NCBI RefSeq assembly: GCF_007066085.1
Contig: NZ_CP041405.1
Span: forward strand, 5,088,501 to 5,152,500
Source: Paenibacillus thiaminolyticus
Lineage (GTDB): Bacteria; Bacillota; Bacilli; Paenibacillales; Paenibacillaceae
Reading direction: 5' to 3'
DNA length: 64,000 nt
A program made the translations under genes and the position numbers. The notes beneath the pieces are model-generated. The model did no database searches. It saw nothing but the letters and a program-made list of their open reading frames with translations, and had not been told where the DNA came from. Below, piece by piece: positions 16,901 to 25,572 of this stretch (its first letter is position 1; the number at the start of each line of letters is the position of its first letter).

Positions 16901-17905
16901 ATGACTACAACACCGATTTTGTATATGGTTGTTCCTTGCTATAACGAAGAGGCGGTGCTTCCCCTCACGATGCAGACGTTGACCGGCGTCCTGTCCCGCT
17001 TGGTTCAGGACCGCGTCGTCTCCGCCGAGAGCCGGATATTGCTGGTCGATGACGGCAGCAGAGATGCGACCTGGCTGACCATCGTCCAGGAGCGGGAACG
17101 GAACCGCTGGATTGCCGGATTGAAGCTGTCCCGCAATGCCGGGCATCAGAAGGCGCTGCTCGCCGGGCTGATGTATGCCAAAAATTTTGCCGATTGCGTC
17201 GTCTCCCTTGACGCCGATCTGCAGGACGATGTCGCCGTCGTGAGGCAATTCGTCGAGCAGTTCCGCGACGGCTGCGATATTGTGTACGGCGTAAGGGATA
17301 ATCGGGATAACGATACGTATTTCAAGCGGTGGAGCGCCGAATTTTTCTATAAGCTGATGCGGCGGATGGGCATTCCGCTTGTCTACAATCATGCTGATTA
17401 CCGTCTGATGAGCCGCCGTGCCCTCGACTACCTGAGCCAGTTCCCCGAGTCCAATCTGTTCCTGCGCGGCATCGTGCCGCTCATCGGCTTCCCGTCTTCC
17501 GTCGTGTCTTACCGGAGATTGGAGCGGGCCGCGGGCGTGACCAAGTATCCGCTTCGCAAAATGCTGTCGTTCGCCTGGGACGGCATTACGTCATTTAGCA
17601 TGAAGCCGATGCGGCTCGTCACTGCGCTTGGCTTCGTCAGCCTGGGCGCAAGCGCGCTGGCGGGCCTCTACGCCCTCCTGTCCAAGCTGCTGGGACAGAC
17701 CGTATCCGGATGGACCTCCCTGATGCTGTCCGTCTGGTTCGTCGGAAGCGTTCAATTGCTAGGCCTGGGGGTGGTCGGGGAATATATCGGCAAGATCTAT
17801 TCCGAGGTCAAGCGGCGCCCGCCGTACATTATTGAGCAGGTGCTGGCGGACAAGCCAGTCATCGAGCGGCCGATCCGTGCTTATGGAACGGGGTGGGCGG
17901 AGTGA
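16901..17905 (+). CDS. GtrB-like family 2 glycosyltransferase
   Basis: A 334-residue membrane-associated glycosyltransferase of the GtrB/dolichol-phosphate-sugar type, which loads a sugar from a nucleotide onto undecaprenyl phosphate at the inner face of the membrane. The GT-A domain (about 1-230) begins YMVVPCYNEEAVLPLT and has VDDGSRD and the metal-binding SLDADLQDD. Two C-terminal membrane segments follow (about 238-260 and 273-297), then a GEYIGKIYSEVKRRP tail, as in GtrB. ATG 16901 follows GAAGGA; a stronger AAGGAGG at 16864 precedes a 23-codon out-of-frame ORF instead. The GtrA-type flippase gene overlaps its stop. Confidence 0.92.
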   Translation: MTTTPILYMVVPCYNEEAVLPLTMQTLTGVLSRLVQDRVVSAESRILLVDDGSRDATWLTIVQERERNRWIAGLKLSRNAGHQKALLAGLMYAKNFADCVVSLDADLQDDVAVVRQFVEQFRDGCDIVYGVRDNRDNDTYFKRWSAEFFYKLMRRMGIPLVYNHADYRLMSRRALDYLSQFPESNLFLRGIVPLIGFPSSVVSYRRLERAAGVTKYPLRKMLSFAWDGITSFSMKPMRLVTALGFVSLGASALAGLYALLSKLLGQTVSGWTSLMLSVWFVGSVQLLGLGVVGEYIGKIYSEVKRRPPYIIEQVLADKPVIERPIRAYGTGWAE

Positions 17906-18390
17906 GCGGCGCGAAGCTCGCCGCGCCGGGCGGCGCCCGCTTGTTCGGCCGCTATGCCGCCGTCGGAGCCGTGAACACGCTGGTCGGGCTCGGCACGGCG
18001 TATGTGCTGCTGTATGCCGGATGGAGCCATCTTCATGCGACCTTCGCGGGCAACTCGGTCGGCGTAGGGATGAGCTATATTCTGAACCGCCGCTATACGT
18101 TCCGCTATCGGGGGCAATGGCTGCCAAGCTTGCTCCGCTTCATCTCCATCGCGCTGCTCTGTTACGGGTTGGCGTATCAGGTGCTGCATCCGGCCATGTC
18201 TGCCTTGGCGGCCTTCCTGCTGCCCGCATGGGCTTCGCCTTGGGAGCCGTATGCAGCCATATTGGGGGAAGCGGCGATCTATACCGCCGCCTCGTTCCGG
18301 CTTCACCGGGGCATCACCTTCGCCCGGACAAGCGATGGGGAGGACACACCATGCCTATCGAAGCCGGCGTCAAATAGCAAGCAAACATAG
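17902..18390 (+). CDS. GtrA-like membrane protein
   Basis: A 162-residue protein with four membrane segments, of the GtrA family, proposed to flip undecaprenyl-phosphate-linked sugar across the membrane. The family signature FGRYAAVGAVNTLVGLGTAYVL begins the first segment, and NSVGVGMSYILNRRYTFRYRG links segments 2 and 3. GTG 17902 overlaps the upstream stop as GTGA and has GGGTGGGCGG ahead of it, so translation is coupled to the GtrB-like gene. The C-terminal tail after FARTSDGED is short and probably unstructured. Confidence 0.9.
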   Translation: MSGAKLAAPGGARLFGRYAAVGAVNTLVGLGTAYVLLYAGWSHLHATFAGNSVGVGMSYILNRRYTFRYRGQWLPSLLRFISIALLCYGLAYQVLHPAMSALAAFLLPAWASPWEPYAAILGEAAIYTAASFRLHRGITFARTSDGEDTPCLSKPASNSKQT

Positions 18391-18419
18391 CGAATTCCAC
18401 ACGGGAGGGTGATTCAGGC

Positions 18420-19841
18420 ATGAAGCAGAAAGATTGGGTAACGTGGGGAGCCATGGGAATAGGCGCGCTTATTCTCATCGGAATTCTGTTCATTCCCCCG
18501 TTCATCGGAGTCGCGAACAACGGCGACTTCGAACGGATTGTGGGCAGCGGCGGCATTGCCCCGCTGAGCGACAAGTTCACTTATGAACAAAAATATTTCG
18601 GATACAGCCACTCGCGCTATGACTACGGTCCCTTCTCCTTGAACTATTTGTCATCCCAAGCGCTGTTCGTCTTCCTGGCCGGGCTGCTCGGGCGGGCATG
18701 GAGTTCCGCTTCGTTTCCACTGGAAGCGATGGGGGCGATCTATGCCGCCCTGCTGCTGGCGGCGCTGTTCCTTATTCTCCGATACGCCTGTTCCGGACAG
18801 CGCTGGCTGCAATTAACCGTCGCGCTCTGCGTGCTGTTTATCTTCTTCGATATTGGCTATGTGGCGTATTTTCAATCTTTTTTCGGCGAGCCGGTCTCCC
18901 TTATCTTCTTGCTTCTCGCATCCGGAACGTCCTTCGTGCTCGCATCGCGCCGCAAGCCTTCCATCGGCTGGCTCGTTCTGTTCTTCGTCTCCGTCCTGAT
19001 TCTATCCGCATCCAAGCTGCAGAATGCGCCGATCGGCCTCGTCTTCGTCCTCTTCGCTTTCCGGTTATACCGGACGCGTCCGGAGCGGAGCTGGAGGAGC
19101 ACGGTCATTGCCGGCTCGGTATCGATACTGGCCGTGTCCGTCTTGATGTATGCCTATGCGCCGCAGGAGCTGAAGCAGATTAACCTGTATCAGACGATTT
19201 TTTACGGAATATTGAAAGACTCGCCTCATGTGGAGAAAGATCTGAAGGAGTTGGGCATTCCGGACAAATTCGCCCCGCTCGCCGGCACGAATTACTTCCA
19301 GAAGGATGTGCCGATCCGGCAGGACGATCCGGAATTGGCGGAGCATGTCTATTCCCGGCTCGGGCATGCTGATGTGGCTGCATACTATATGCGCCACCCC
19401 GGGCGGATGATCGATAAGCTGGAGGCCGCCTCTTCTCAGGCCGCGATGATTCGGCCGTACTATCTGGGCAATTACGAGCAAGAGGCCGGCAAGCCTCGGG
19501 GCGCACTGTCGTATACATACAGCGTCTGGAGTGAGACGAAGAAGGACCTGCTCCCGCAGCGCTTCGCTTTTTATCTTGTTTTTTTCCTTCTATATATAGG
19601 TGTCGCGCTCAGGGAGTATACCCGCAGACGATACGCGAAGCATGTAGTCGACGCAGCGCTGGTCATCGGCTTCGTGGCCATAATCGCAGTGGCGGTGCCG
19701 CTTGTGGGGGACGGCGAGGCGGATTTGGGCAAGCATTTGTTCCTGTTCAACGTCAGCTTCGACATGATGATGGTCGTAACGGTCGTCTGGGTGATAGCCC
19801 AGATCCGCAGAATCTTCGACCGCTCCCCCGAACTGCATTGA
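18420..19841 (+). CDS. Large polytopic membrane protein, probable lipid-linked-sugar glycosyltransferase
   Basis: A 473-residue protein with about nine hydrophobic segments: one near the N-terminus, six or so in the middle (about 75-240), and two near the C-terminus. The extracytoplasmic loop after the first segment is rich in acidic and aromatic residues (GVANNGDFERIVG). It is 30 bp after gtrA and on the same strand. In Gtr systems the third gene is a polytopic transferase that moves the sugar from the lipid onto its acceptor, such as O-antigen, teichoic acid or another wall polymer. That is the most likely role here; I do not recognise a named family. Confidence 0.65.
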   Translation: MKQKDWVTWGAMGIGALILIGILFIPPFIGVANNGDFERIVGSGGIAPLSDKFTYEQKYFGYSHSRYDYGPFSLNYLSSQALFVFLAGLLGRAWSSASFPLEAMGAIYAALLLAALFLILRYACSGQRWLQLTVALCVLFIFFDIGYVAYFQSFFGEPVSLIFLLLASGTSFVLASRRKPSIGWLVLFFVSVLILSASKLQNAPIGLVFVLFAFRLYRTRPERSWRSTVIAGSVSILAVSVLMYAYAPQELKQINLYQTIFYGILKDSPHVEKDLKELGIPDKFAPLAGTNYFQKDVPIRQDDPELAEHVYSRLGHADVAAYYMRHPGRMIDKLEAASSQAAMIRPYYLGNYEQEAGKPRGALSYTYSVWSETKKDLLPQRFAFYLVFFLLYIGVALREYTRRRYAKHVVDAALVIGFVAIIAVAVPLVGDGEADLGKHLFLFNVSFDMMMVVTVVWVIAQIRRIFDRSPELH

Positions 19842-19985
19842 TGAAGGCAGACGACATGGCGATAAGGGGCGTATGCACCCGCCGGCATATGACCTTGTTC
19901 CTAGCGAATCGTTCAAAAATAAGGATATTGTAGATGGGACAGCTAATGAACCGAGCCACATCTACAGATTAAGGGGGCACAGCCT

Positions 19986-21239
19986 ATGAACGTTGACGTG
20001 AGAGACATCGCCCGCCATCCATTCACTGGTGTCATGTGGAAGACCGTGTCCGAGGATTGCAATCTAGCCTGCGACTACTGCTACTACAGTTCCTGCCAGG
20101 GACGGCCTGGCCATGCGATTCAGCGGATTGATGACGATGTGCTGGATACGTTCATCCGCCAATGGATGGAACAATCCAAGGGGGTGGCCTCATTTGCCTG
20201 GCAAGGAGGAGAACCGCTGCTCGCCGGCAAGCCTTTCTTCGAGCAGGTCGTCCGGCTACAGGCGGCCTATGCGCCGCCGCGTACGGTGATCAGCAATGCG
20301 CTGCAGACGAACGGGACCCTGCTTGATGCGGAGTGGGCGGCCTTTTTCAAGCAATACGCCTTCCTGATCGGCATCAGTCTGGACGGTCCGCAGCCGATTC
20401 ACGATAAGCACCGCGTTACCGGATCGGGAGCGGGCTCCTATCAGGCCGTCATGCGGGGAATCGATCATTTGCGCAAGGCAGGCGTGGACTATAATATATT
20501 GACCGTCATCCACGAGGACAATGTGGGAGAGGCGGCCGCGCTGATGGATTTCTTCGCGGCGGAGCGGTTTACGCATGTCCAGTTCATACCGTGCATGGAT
20601 TTCCGCTCCCAGAATGTTGACGCGCCCGGCATGTATACGATTACACCAGAGCAGTACGGACAATTTTTGTGCGAGGCCTTCGATAAATGGTACAACGGCG
20701 GGGAGCCGCTCTTCTCCGTCCGCATGTTCGACAACGTCCTCCAGGCCGAATTGGGCCTGGAGCCGGAAATGTGCACTCATCGCGAATCCTGCCCCTCGGC
20801 GCTCGTGCTCGAGCCGAACGGGGATGCCTATCCGTGCGACTTCTTCCTGCATGACCGCTACCGGCTCGGCAACGTCGGCACCGGCCGGCTGGCCTCCTTG
20901 TCCCGCCATCCGAGCTGGCAGCAATTCCATCAGATGAAGAAGGAGGTGCCGGACGCTTGCCGCGCATGCGAATATTGGCGCTACTGCCATGGAGGCTGTC
21001 CGCGCAACCGAATCGATCGGGATGGCTTGTGGGAAGGACATACCGACTATTTCTGCGAGAGCTACCGGATGCTGTATGCGCATGCGGGAGAGCGCATCGC
21101 CACGCTGGGCCGGAAGATCCGCCTGCAGGAGCTGCTGCGGCTCCGCGGGAGCGGCCGTCCGCTCCCTGGGCGCAATGAACGTTGCGTGTGCGGGAGCGGA
21201 CGCAAGTTCAAGCAATGCTGCGGGCCGCTGCTGCCGTAG
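19986..21239 (+). CDS. Radical SAM/SPASM sulfatase-maturase-like enzyme with C-terminal SEC-C motif
   Basis: A 417-residue radical SAM enzyme. The CxxxCxxC cluster motif is DCNLACDYCYY at Cys25, Cys29 and Cys32, followed by FAWQGGEPLLAG. The SPASM half carries its auxiliary-cluster cysteines (CPSALVLEPNGDAYPCDFF, CRACEYWRYCHGGCPRNR, YFCESY). The arrangement is that of anaerobic sulfatase-maturating enzymes, which convert a Cys or Ser of a sulfatase to formylglycine. The last about 22 residues, RCVCGSGRKFKQCCG, are a SEC-C zinc motif, as on SecA. No sulfatase is encoded in the window, so the substrate is open. A weak AAGGGGGCAC site precedes ATG 19986. Confidence 0.85.
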   Translation: MNVDVRDIARHPFTGVMWKTVSEDCNLACDYCYYSSCQGRPGHAIQRIDDDVLDTFIRQWMEQSKGVASFAWQGGEPLLAGKPFFEQVVRLQAAYAPPRTVISNALQTNGTLLDAEWAAFFKQYAFLIGISLDGPQPIHDKHRVTGSGAGSYQAVMRGIDHLRKAGVDYNILTVIHEDNVGEAAALMDFFAAERFTHVQFIPCMDFRSQNVDAPGMYTITPEQYGQFLCEAFDKWYNGGEPLFSVRMFDNVLQAELGLEPEMCTHRESCPSALVLEPNGDAYPCDFFLHDRYRLGNVGTGRLASLSRHPSWQQFHQMKKEVPDACRACEYWRYCHGGCPRNRIDRDGLWEGHTDYFCESYRMLYAHAGERIATLGRKIRLQELLRLRGSGRPLPGRNERCVCGSGRKFKQCCGPLLP

Positions 21240-21296
21240 CCTGTCAATATCCAATGACAAGAGGCGATGCCCAGACGGCATCGCCTTCTATGTATA

Positions 21297-21956
21297 CTAC
21301 CACTTAATCCACAAGTCGCCTTTCCAGGTGAACACCTTGCCCCAGCGCTGCTTATTTCCGTCGTATCGGACTTCTGACACGGTCACCGTCTGCGGGGAGA
21401 GCGCGCCTGCCTTGCGGCCATTGACTTGGTCATACAACGCAGTCTTCTTCGTTAGCTTGGCCTTCTGCTTCTCCTGGCTTGGGGATATGACCCAGGCCTT
21501 GCCCTTGTAAGTATGAAGCTGATACCAGACGAACCCGGAGTCGTCGACCTGTTCATTGATCACGTTTACGGTCTGGCGGCCGAGCAGACCGAGCCGCTCG
21601 CCGTTTACTTTATCGTAGAAGGCCGTCTGATCAGGCAGCACAATCGTCTTGTAGGAAGCGTTCGGATCCTTGAAGTAGCCGTATCCGATCCAGGTCAATG
21701 CTCTATGCCAGGTCCGGTTCTCCTGATCCACGACCGATTCTTCGATCTTGACGACCTGGGGCGCCAGCGCCCCCATCCGCTTCCCGCCCGGAAACGTATA
21801 GAACGGAACGGACTCATCGAGATCGATTTGCTTCGTCGTCTTGCCGAGCGCGCCGGGAACCACGTGTCCCTCAGATTCCGCGGCCCACGCCGCCGTAGCC
21901 GAGAAGGCGCTTAAGGCTGCGGTCAGTGCCAACACTGCCGATAATTTCTTCATCAT
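21297..21956 (-). CDS. Secreted protein with three SH3/GW-like repeats
   Basis: A 219-residue exported protein. A signal peptide is clear (MMKKLSAVLALTAALSAF, then cleavage near AWAAE). The mature part consists of three repeats of about 50 residues, each opening with a FYxxxxGxxxGxL pattern: FYTFPGGKRMGAL, FYDKVNGERLGLL and LYDQVNGRKAGAL. Each ends in an aromatic strand, YGYFK, KAWVI or DLWIKW. This resembles GW or bacterial SH3 modules that bind cell-wall polymers, an inference from the pattern. ATG 21956 follows GAGAGGAG; an in-frame ATG 18 bases earlier would swallow that site. It lies between convergent and divergent neighbours as a single gene. Confidence 0.8.
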   Translation of the reverse strand: MMKKLSAVLALTAALSAFSATAAWAAESEGHVVPGALGKTTKQIDLDESVPFYTFPGGKRMGALAPQVVKIEESVVDQENRTWHRALTWIGYGYFKDPNASYKTIVLPDQTAFYDKVNGERLGLLGRQTVNVINEQVDDSGFVWYQLHTYKGKAWVISPSQEKQKAKLTKKTALYDQVNGRKAGALSPQTVTVSEVRYDGNKQRWGKVFTWKGDLWIKW

Positions 21957-22118
21957 TGAAATCTCCTCTCTCATGGTTATACAATGGTATGGTTTACAGG
22001 GGTGACATAGACGGTACGCCGTCTATTCATAGTTGCTTGTACACTATGTAACCGTGGGCAATTCGGATTGAAACAGGGCCTTCCCGCTGGTTAAATAGAA
22101 GGAGAGGGAGGAGATTGC

Positions 22119-22697
22119 ATGAAAAAAAGGTGGAAATGGCTGGGGAGAACGATTGCCTTCCTGATCTTATTCGTGATTATCGCAAGCGTTGCTTTCATAT
22201 TCTATATTCGGCCGGCGGACAAGATTGGGTGGCCGGGCCATGTCGAGGTATCTATCCTTGGCAAGCTGGAGCAGATGGTGAAGAACCGCTCCTTGTCCTT
22301 GCAGCTGAATGAGGACGAGATCAATGCGCTGGCGATTCAAGGGATGCAGAAGACGGAGCCGTACCGATCTTATATGAAATTATGGAAGCTGGACGGCATG
22401 CGGATTCATCTGCAGCCGGGCGGCCTGGAGGCGCAGGTGCAAATGGAGCCGTTCCCGGGCATTCGGGCCGAAGCGAACATTCTCTATGATATGGAATGGA
22501 ACCCGGAGCAGCAGAGCGTGCGCGCGGTTCCGCAGTCGGTGCGCATGAAGGGCTGGGAGATTCCAGAGTCTTGGCTGAATCTGAAGCCGATGGAATTCCC
22601 AATCGCGGCGGAGCTGCCGGATTGGGTGAAAGTCAAGGAGTTCGACTTCAATGCTGACGGCTGGGTGATGAAGCTGGGACTATCTTTGACCAGGTAA
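22119..22697 (+). CDS. Membrane-anchored protein of unknown function
   Basis: A 192-residue protein with one N-terminal membrane anchor (FLILFVIIASVAFIFYI, about residues 15-31) preceded by a basic MKKRWKWLGR. The rest is predicted to lie outside. The outer part begins with SLSLQLNEDEINALA, loosely like the start of YpmS-type (DUF2140) domains, but the similarity is too slight to assign. GGAGAGGGAGGAG lies before ATG 22119. It stands alone between a minus-strand secreted-protein gene and a cystine symporter gene, so context gives no function. Confidence 0.7.
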   Translation: MKKRWKWLGRTIAFLILFVIIASVAFIFYIRPADKIGWPGHVEVSILGKLEQMVKNRSLSLQLNEDEINALAIQGMQKTEPYRSYMKLWKLDGMRIHLQPGGLEAQVQMEPFPGIRAEANILYDMEWNPEQQSVRAVPQSVRMKGWEIPESWLNLKPMEFPIAAELPDWVKVKEFDFNADGWVMKLGLSLTR

Positions 22698-22849
22698 AAA
22701 TACCCGCGTGCCATCCAATAACAGGCCGTCCATTGCATGCATCACTTGCCTGGGCTGGATAACTGTTCCCGAATTGGGCAGTAATAAAAACGCAGGGGAC
22801 CGGCAAACGGCTGCTCCGCGATTTGAACCAGGACAGGGGAGTGATGTGG

Positions 22850-24244
22850 ATGACAGTCGGATGGTGGGTAGCGCTTCACGCCATCATTATGCTGGGCCTG
22901 GTGGTGCTGTTGTACCGCATGCAGCGCAAGCATGTCTCTTTTACGAAGCGGGTGTTCGCGGGTCTTGGTCTTGGAATTGTATACGGGGCGGTGCTGCAAT
23001 GGCTCCATGGCCCGGACAGCGCCATAGTGGAACAGGCGGCCGACTGGTTCGAGATCGTCGGCGTCGGCTATGTGCGGCTGCTGCAAATGGTCGTCATGCC
23101 GCTCATTATCGTATCCATCATGTCCGCCATCATTCATGTGAAGGCCAAGGCGGGGGTGGGCAAGATGAGCGCCTCCATCATCGGCATCTTGATCGGGACG
23201 ACCGCTGTGGCGGCCGTGGTCGGCATCGTGACGGCTCTTGTCTTTCAACTGTCCTCGTTCGAGATTGAAGCGGGCAAGCAGGAGATTGAGCGCGGCAATT
23301 ATTTGGACAGCAAGCTGGGGGAAGTGAGCGAGATGACGCTGCCGCAGCAAATTATTGAATTCATTCCGGCCAATCCGTTCCTCGATATGACGGGGGAGCG
23401 GCGGACCTCGACGATCGCTGTCGTCATCTTCGCGGCCTTTGTCGGCGTCGCCGCACTTGGCGTGATGCGCAAGAAGCCGGACGCAGGGGCTGCCTTCATG
23501 TCTATCATCGACGCGCTGCATGCCGTCGTCATGCGTATGGTGACGCTGGTGCTGAGGCTGACCCCTTATGGCGTGATGTCGCTGATGGCCGTCGTGGTGG
23601 CCACGACGGCGCCGTCGGAAATATGGAAGCTCGGGAAATTCATCATCGCTTCGTATGTGGCACTCGTCATCATGTTCTGCCTGCACCTGCTGTTCTTGGC
23701 GCTGTCCGGCATCTCGCCGCTCCGGTATGTGACCGGGGCGCTGCCGGCGCTTCTCTTCGCGTTCACCTCCCGCACGAGCGCAGGCTCGATTCCGATCAAC
23801 GTGGAGATGCAGGTCAATCGGCTCGGCGTGCCGGAGAGCTTCGCCAACTTCAGCGCCTCGTTCGGCGCCTCGATGGGGCAGAACGGCTGCGCCGGCATCT
23901 ACCCGGCGATGCTGGCCGTCATGATCGCCCCGAGCGCGGGCATCGATCCGTACAACCTTGGATTTCTGCTGCAGCTGGTCGCGGTTGTCGCTGTTAGCTC
24001 GTTCGGCGTTGCCGGGGTCGGCGGAGGAGCGACCTTCGCTGCGCTGATTGTGCTGTCCTCGATGAACTTGCCGGTCGCGCTGGCGGGGCTGCTGATTAGC
24101 GTCGAGCCGCTGATTGACATGGGGCGGACGGCCTTGAATGTGAACGGCTCGATGACTGCGGGCGTCCTGTCCTCCCGCTGGCTCGGCCAATGGAACCGGA
24201 AGCGGTTCTATGAGGAGCGCCAGGCGCAGCGCGAGGATATATAG
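22850..24244 (+). CDS. tcyP: L-cystine / dicarboxylate-amino acid:cation symporter
   Basis: A 464-residue secondary transporter of the DAACS family, closest to Bacillus TcyP, which takes up L-cystine with sodium or protons. Eight or so membrane helices and two re-entrant loops are expected. Diagnostic segments are RLLQMVVMPLIIVSIMSAI, the hairpin FTSRTSAGSIPINVEMQ, GASMGQNGCAGIYPAM and GVAGVGGGATFA. ATG 22850 has AGGGGAG eight bases ahead; ATG 22844 is closer and TTG 22823 lies upstream of the site. It appears to be a single-gene unit with a strong hairpin about 65 bp past its stop. No S-box or T-box-like leader is visible. Confidence 0.9.
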   Translation: MTVGWWVALHAIIMLGLVVLLYRMQRKHVSFTKRVFAGLGLGIVYGAVLQWLHGPDSAIVEQAADWFEIVGVGYVRLLQMVVMPLIIVSIMSAIIHVKAKAGVGKMSASIIGILIGTTAVAAVVGIVTALVFQLSSFEIEAGKQEIERGNYLDSKLGEVSEMTLPQQIIEFIPANPFLDMTGERRTSTIAVVIFAAFVGVAALGVMRKKPDAGAAFMSIIDALHAVVMRMVTLVLRLTPYGVMSLMAVVVATTAPSEIWKLGKFIIASYVALVIMFCLHLLFLALSGISPLRYVTGALPALLFAFTSRTSAGSIPINVEMQVNRLGVPESFANFSASFGASMGQNGCAGIYPAMLAVMIAPSAGIDPYNLGFLLQLVAVVAVSSFGVAGVGGGATFAALIVLSSMNLPVALAGLLISVEPLIDMGRTALNVNGSMTAGVLSSRWLGQWNRKRFYEERQAQREDI

Positions 24245-24310
24245 CGGGTGAATCCCATGGAAAATATGAACAAGCTTTCACACTTTTTTGCCCGCAAATG
24301 CGATACAATA

Positions 24311-24345
24311 CAAAGGACGCCTTCTTCGTCGGAAGGCGTCCTTTG
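24311..24345. terminator. Bidirectional terminator between tcyP and the DUF1328 gene
   Basis: A perfect 14-bp stem, CAAAGGACGCCTTC with GAAGGCGTCCTTTG, and a 7-nt loop, lies between two convergent genes. Confidence 0.85.
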
Positions 24346-24383
24346 TTGCATTGCGGGGCAGACACGGCTGCACGCTATATCCG

Positions 24384-24545
24384 CTATGGCGTTCTTCGTC
24401 CCGTGAAGAGGGAGAGCACGAACAGAATCAGGAACAGGAAGAACAGGACTTTGGCAATGGACGCCGCGGCCTCCACAATGCCGAAAAACCCGAATACCCC
24501 GGCAATGATTGCGATAATCAAAAAAATGACGGACCATCTTAGCAT
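24384..24545 (-). CDS. DUF1328-family small membrane protein (YtjA-like)
   Basis: A 53-residue protein made of two membrane helices. It begins [20 protein letters not shown] and continues [19 protein letters not shown], the whole DUF1328 pattern; E. coli YtjA is a relative. AAAGGAGTGG precedes the ATG at 24545, which fixes the start against longer frames. Function is unknown, but such proteins are often stress-induced. A SigB-like promoter (24633-24659) points at it, and the opposite-strand DUF948 gene has a matching divergent one, so both probably belong to the SigB regulon encoded 8 kb downstream. Confidence 0.85.
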   Translation of the reverse strand: MLRWSVIFLIIAIIAGVFGFFGIVEAAASIAKVLFFLFLILFVLSLFTGRRTP

Positions 24546-24632
24546 CGGTTTCCACTCCTTTGGCAGATTCATGCGGCGGATGAATGCATGGCTCCTCACC
24601 GGCCGATGGTTCCACGGTGAAGGTAAGCATGA

Positions 24633-24659
24633 ATAACCGGTCTTCAGCCGGAATGAAAC
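24633..24659 (-). promoter_or_regulatory. Candidate SigB-type promoter of the DUF1328 gene
   Basis: Read on the minus strand, GTTTCA and GGTTAT are 15 bp apart, against a Bacillus SigB consensus near GTTTAA-N12/15-GGGTAT. The leader to the start codon would be about 80 nt. Confidence 0.5.
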
Positions 24660-24673
24660 AAATGAATAAAGCT

Positions 24674-24699
24674 GTTTCACAAGCGGCCTATACGGGTAC
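24674..24699 (+). promoter_or_regulatory. Candidate SigB-type promoter of the DUF948 gene
   Basis: GTTTCA and GGGTAC are 14 bp apart, a close match to the SigB consensus, about 90 bp ahead of the start codon. It diverges from the similar element at 24633-24659. Confidence 0.55.
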
Positions 24700-24790
24700 T
24701 AAATGGATGATTTCATGGCAACATGCACATCCGTTTTGCAAATAGATGATTGGGTTCACATTTATACAGAGAGAGAAAGGCGGAGATGTT

Positions 24791-25399
24791 ATGCTAGTTG
24801 AAATCAGCGCGCTGATCGCGGCGCTGGCCTTTGCCGTGTTGGTCGTCTTCCTGATTCAGACGCTGCGGTCAGCCAAGCACTCGCTCGACAAGGCGTCTAG
24901 GACGATGGAGGATGTGCAGCAGACCGTGCAGATGCTGAGCGGGGATCTGCAGGCGATCGCGCGGAATGCCAACCATATGACCGAGGAATTGCAGGGACAA
25001 TTGAAGAAGATCGAGCCTGTGGCCGATTCGGTCCAGAATGCCGGAGAAGCCTTGAATGAATTGACGCTGGCCGCGAAGCAAGTCTCGGTCGGCTTCGTCA
25101 GCGGCGTCCGCAAAGCGGCGAGCCGCTTCGAGAAGAAGCGCCAGGACGGGCCGGCACCGGGCAGCCAGCCGGCGAACGCGGGAGGCTCTTATGCGGGCAG
25201 CCCGGCACCCGGCGGACAGGCCGCTTCTCCGGTGCAGGACGGGGTGCCCGGAGCAAGCTCCGCTTCCGCGCTGCCGCTCGCGGCCGCAGCTGCAGAGCAC
25301 CCGCAACCGGGAGCGGCGGCGAAGCAGGGCGGGGACGATTGGAAGGCCTGGGTCGATCTGGGGATTCGCGCATGGCAGCTGTGGAGACAACGAAGCTAG
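24791..25399 (+). CDS. DUF948-family protein
   Basis: A 202-residue protein with one N-terminal membrane helix (about residues 3-25). A helical, coiled-coil-like stretch follows (SLDKASRTMEDVQQTVQML and so on), as in DUF948 general-stress proteins of Bacillus such as YtxG. The tail from about residue 120 is low-complexity Ala/Gly/Pro/Gln and ends in a short amphipathic WKAWVDLGIRAWQLWRQR segment. ATG 24791 follows AAAGGCGGAG. In Bacillus, YtxG lies with YtxH and is SigB-controlled; here a YtxH gene occurs at 34516, also with a SigB-like promoter. Confidence 0.8.
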   Translation: MLVEISALIAALAFAVLVVFLIQTLRSAKHSLDKASRTMEDVQQTVQMLSGDLQAIARNANHMTEELQGQLKKIEPVADSVQNAGEALNELTLAAKQVSVGFVSGVRKAASRFEKKRQDGPAPGSQPANAGGSYAGSPAPGGQAASPVQDGVPGASSASALPLAAAAAEHPQPGAAAKQGGDDWKAWVDLGIRAWQLWRQRS

Positions 25400-25405
25400 T
25401 TATCC

Positions 25406-25437
25406 AGCCGGACTAACGGTTACGTTAGCCGGCTTTT
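25406..25437 (+). terminator. Terminator after the DUF948 gene
   Basis: AGCCGGACTAACG pairs with CGTTAGCCGGCT with one bulge, then TTTT. Confidence 0.75.
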
Positions 25438-25572
25438 CCGATCTGAACGGGAATACGACTGGATCCTATGGCATAAAAAGGGGTGCGAAAGCGGCCGCGT
25501 TTCCGTTATATTGGAGGTAGAGATTGTAAGTGTTCGGGCAGTGGAATGCTGTCGATTGAGGGGAGGAGAAGG

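Noticed and set aside
22742..24190. 482-codon minus-strand open frame
   Set aside because: It is the His/Asp/Arg-rich shadow of the cystine symporter gene.
24749..24775. Further promoter ahead of the DUF948 gene
   Set aside because: TTGGGTTCACATTTATAC is suggestive but has no proper -35/-10 spacing; the GTTTCA-N14-GGGTAC element upstream is better.
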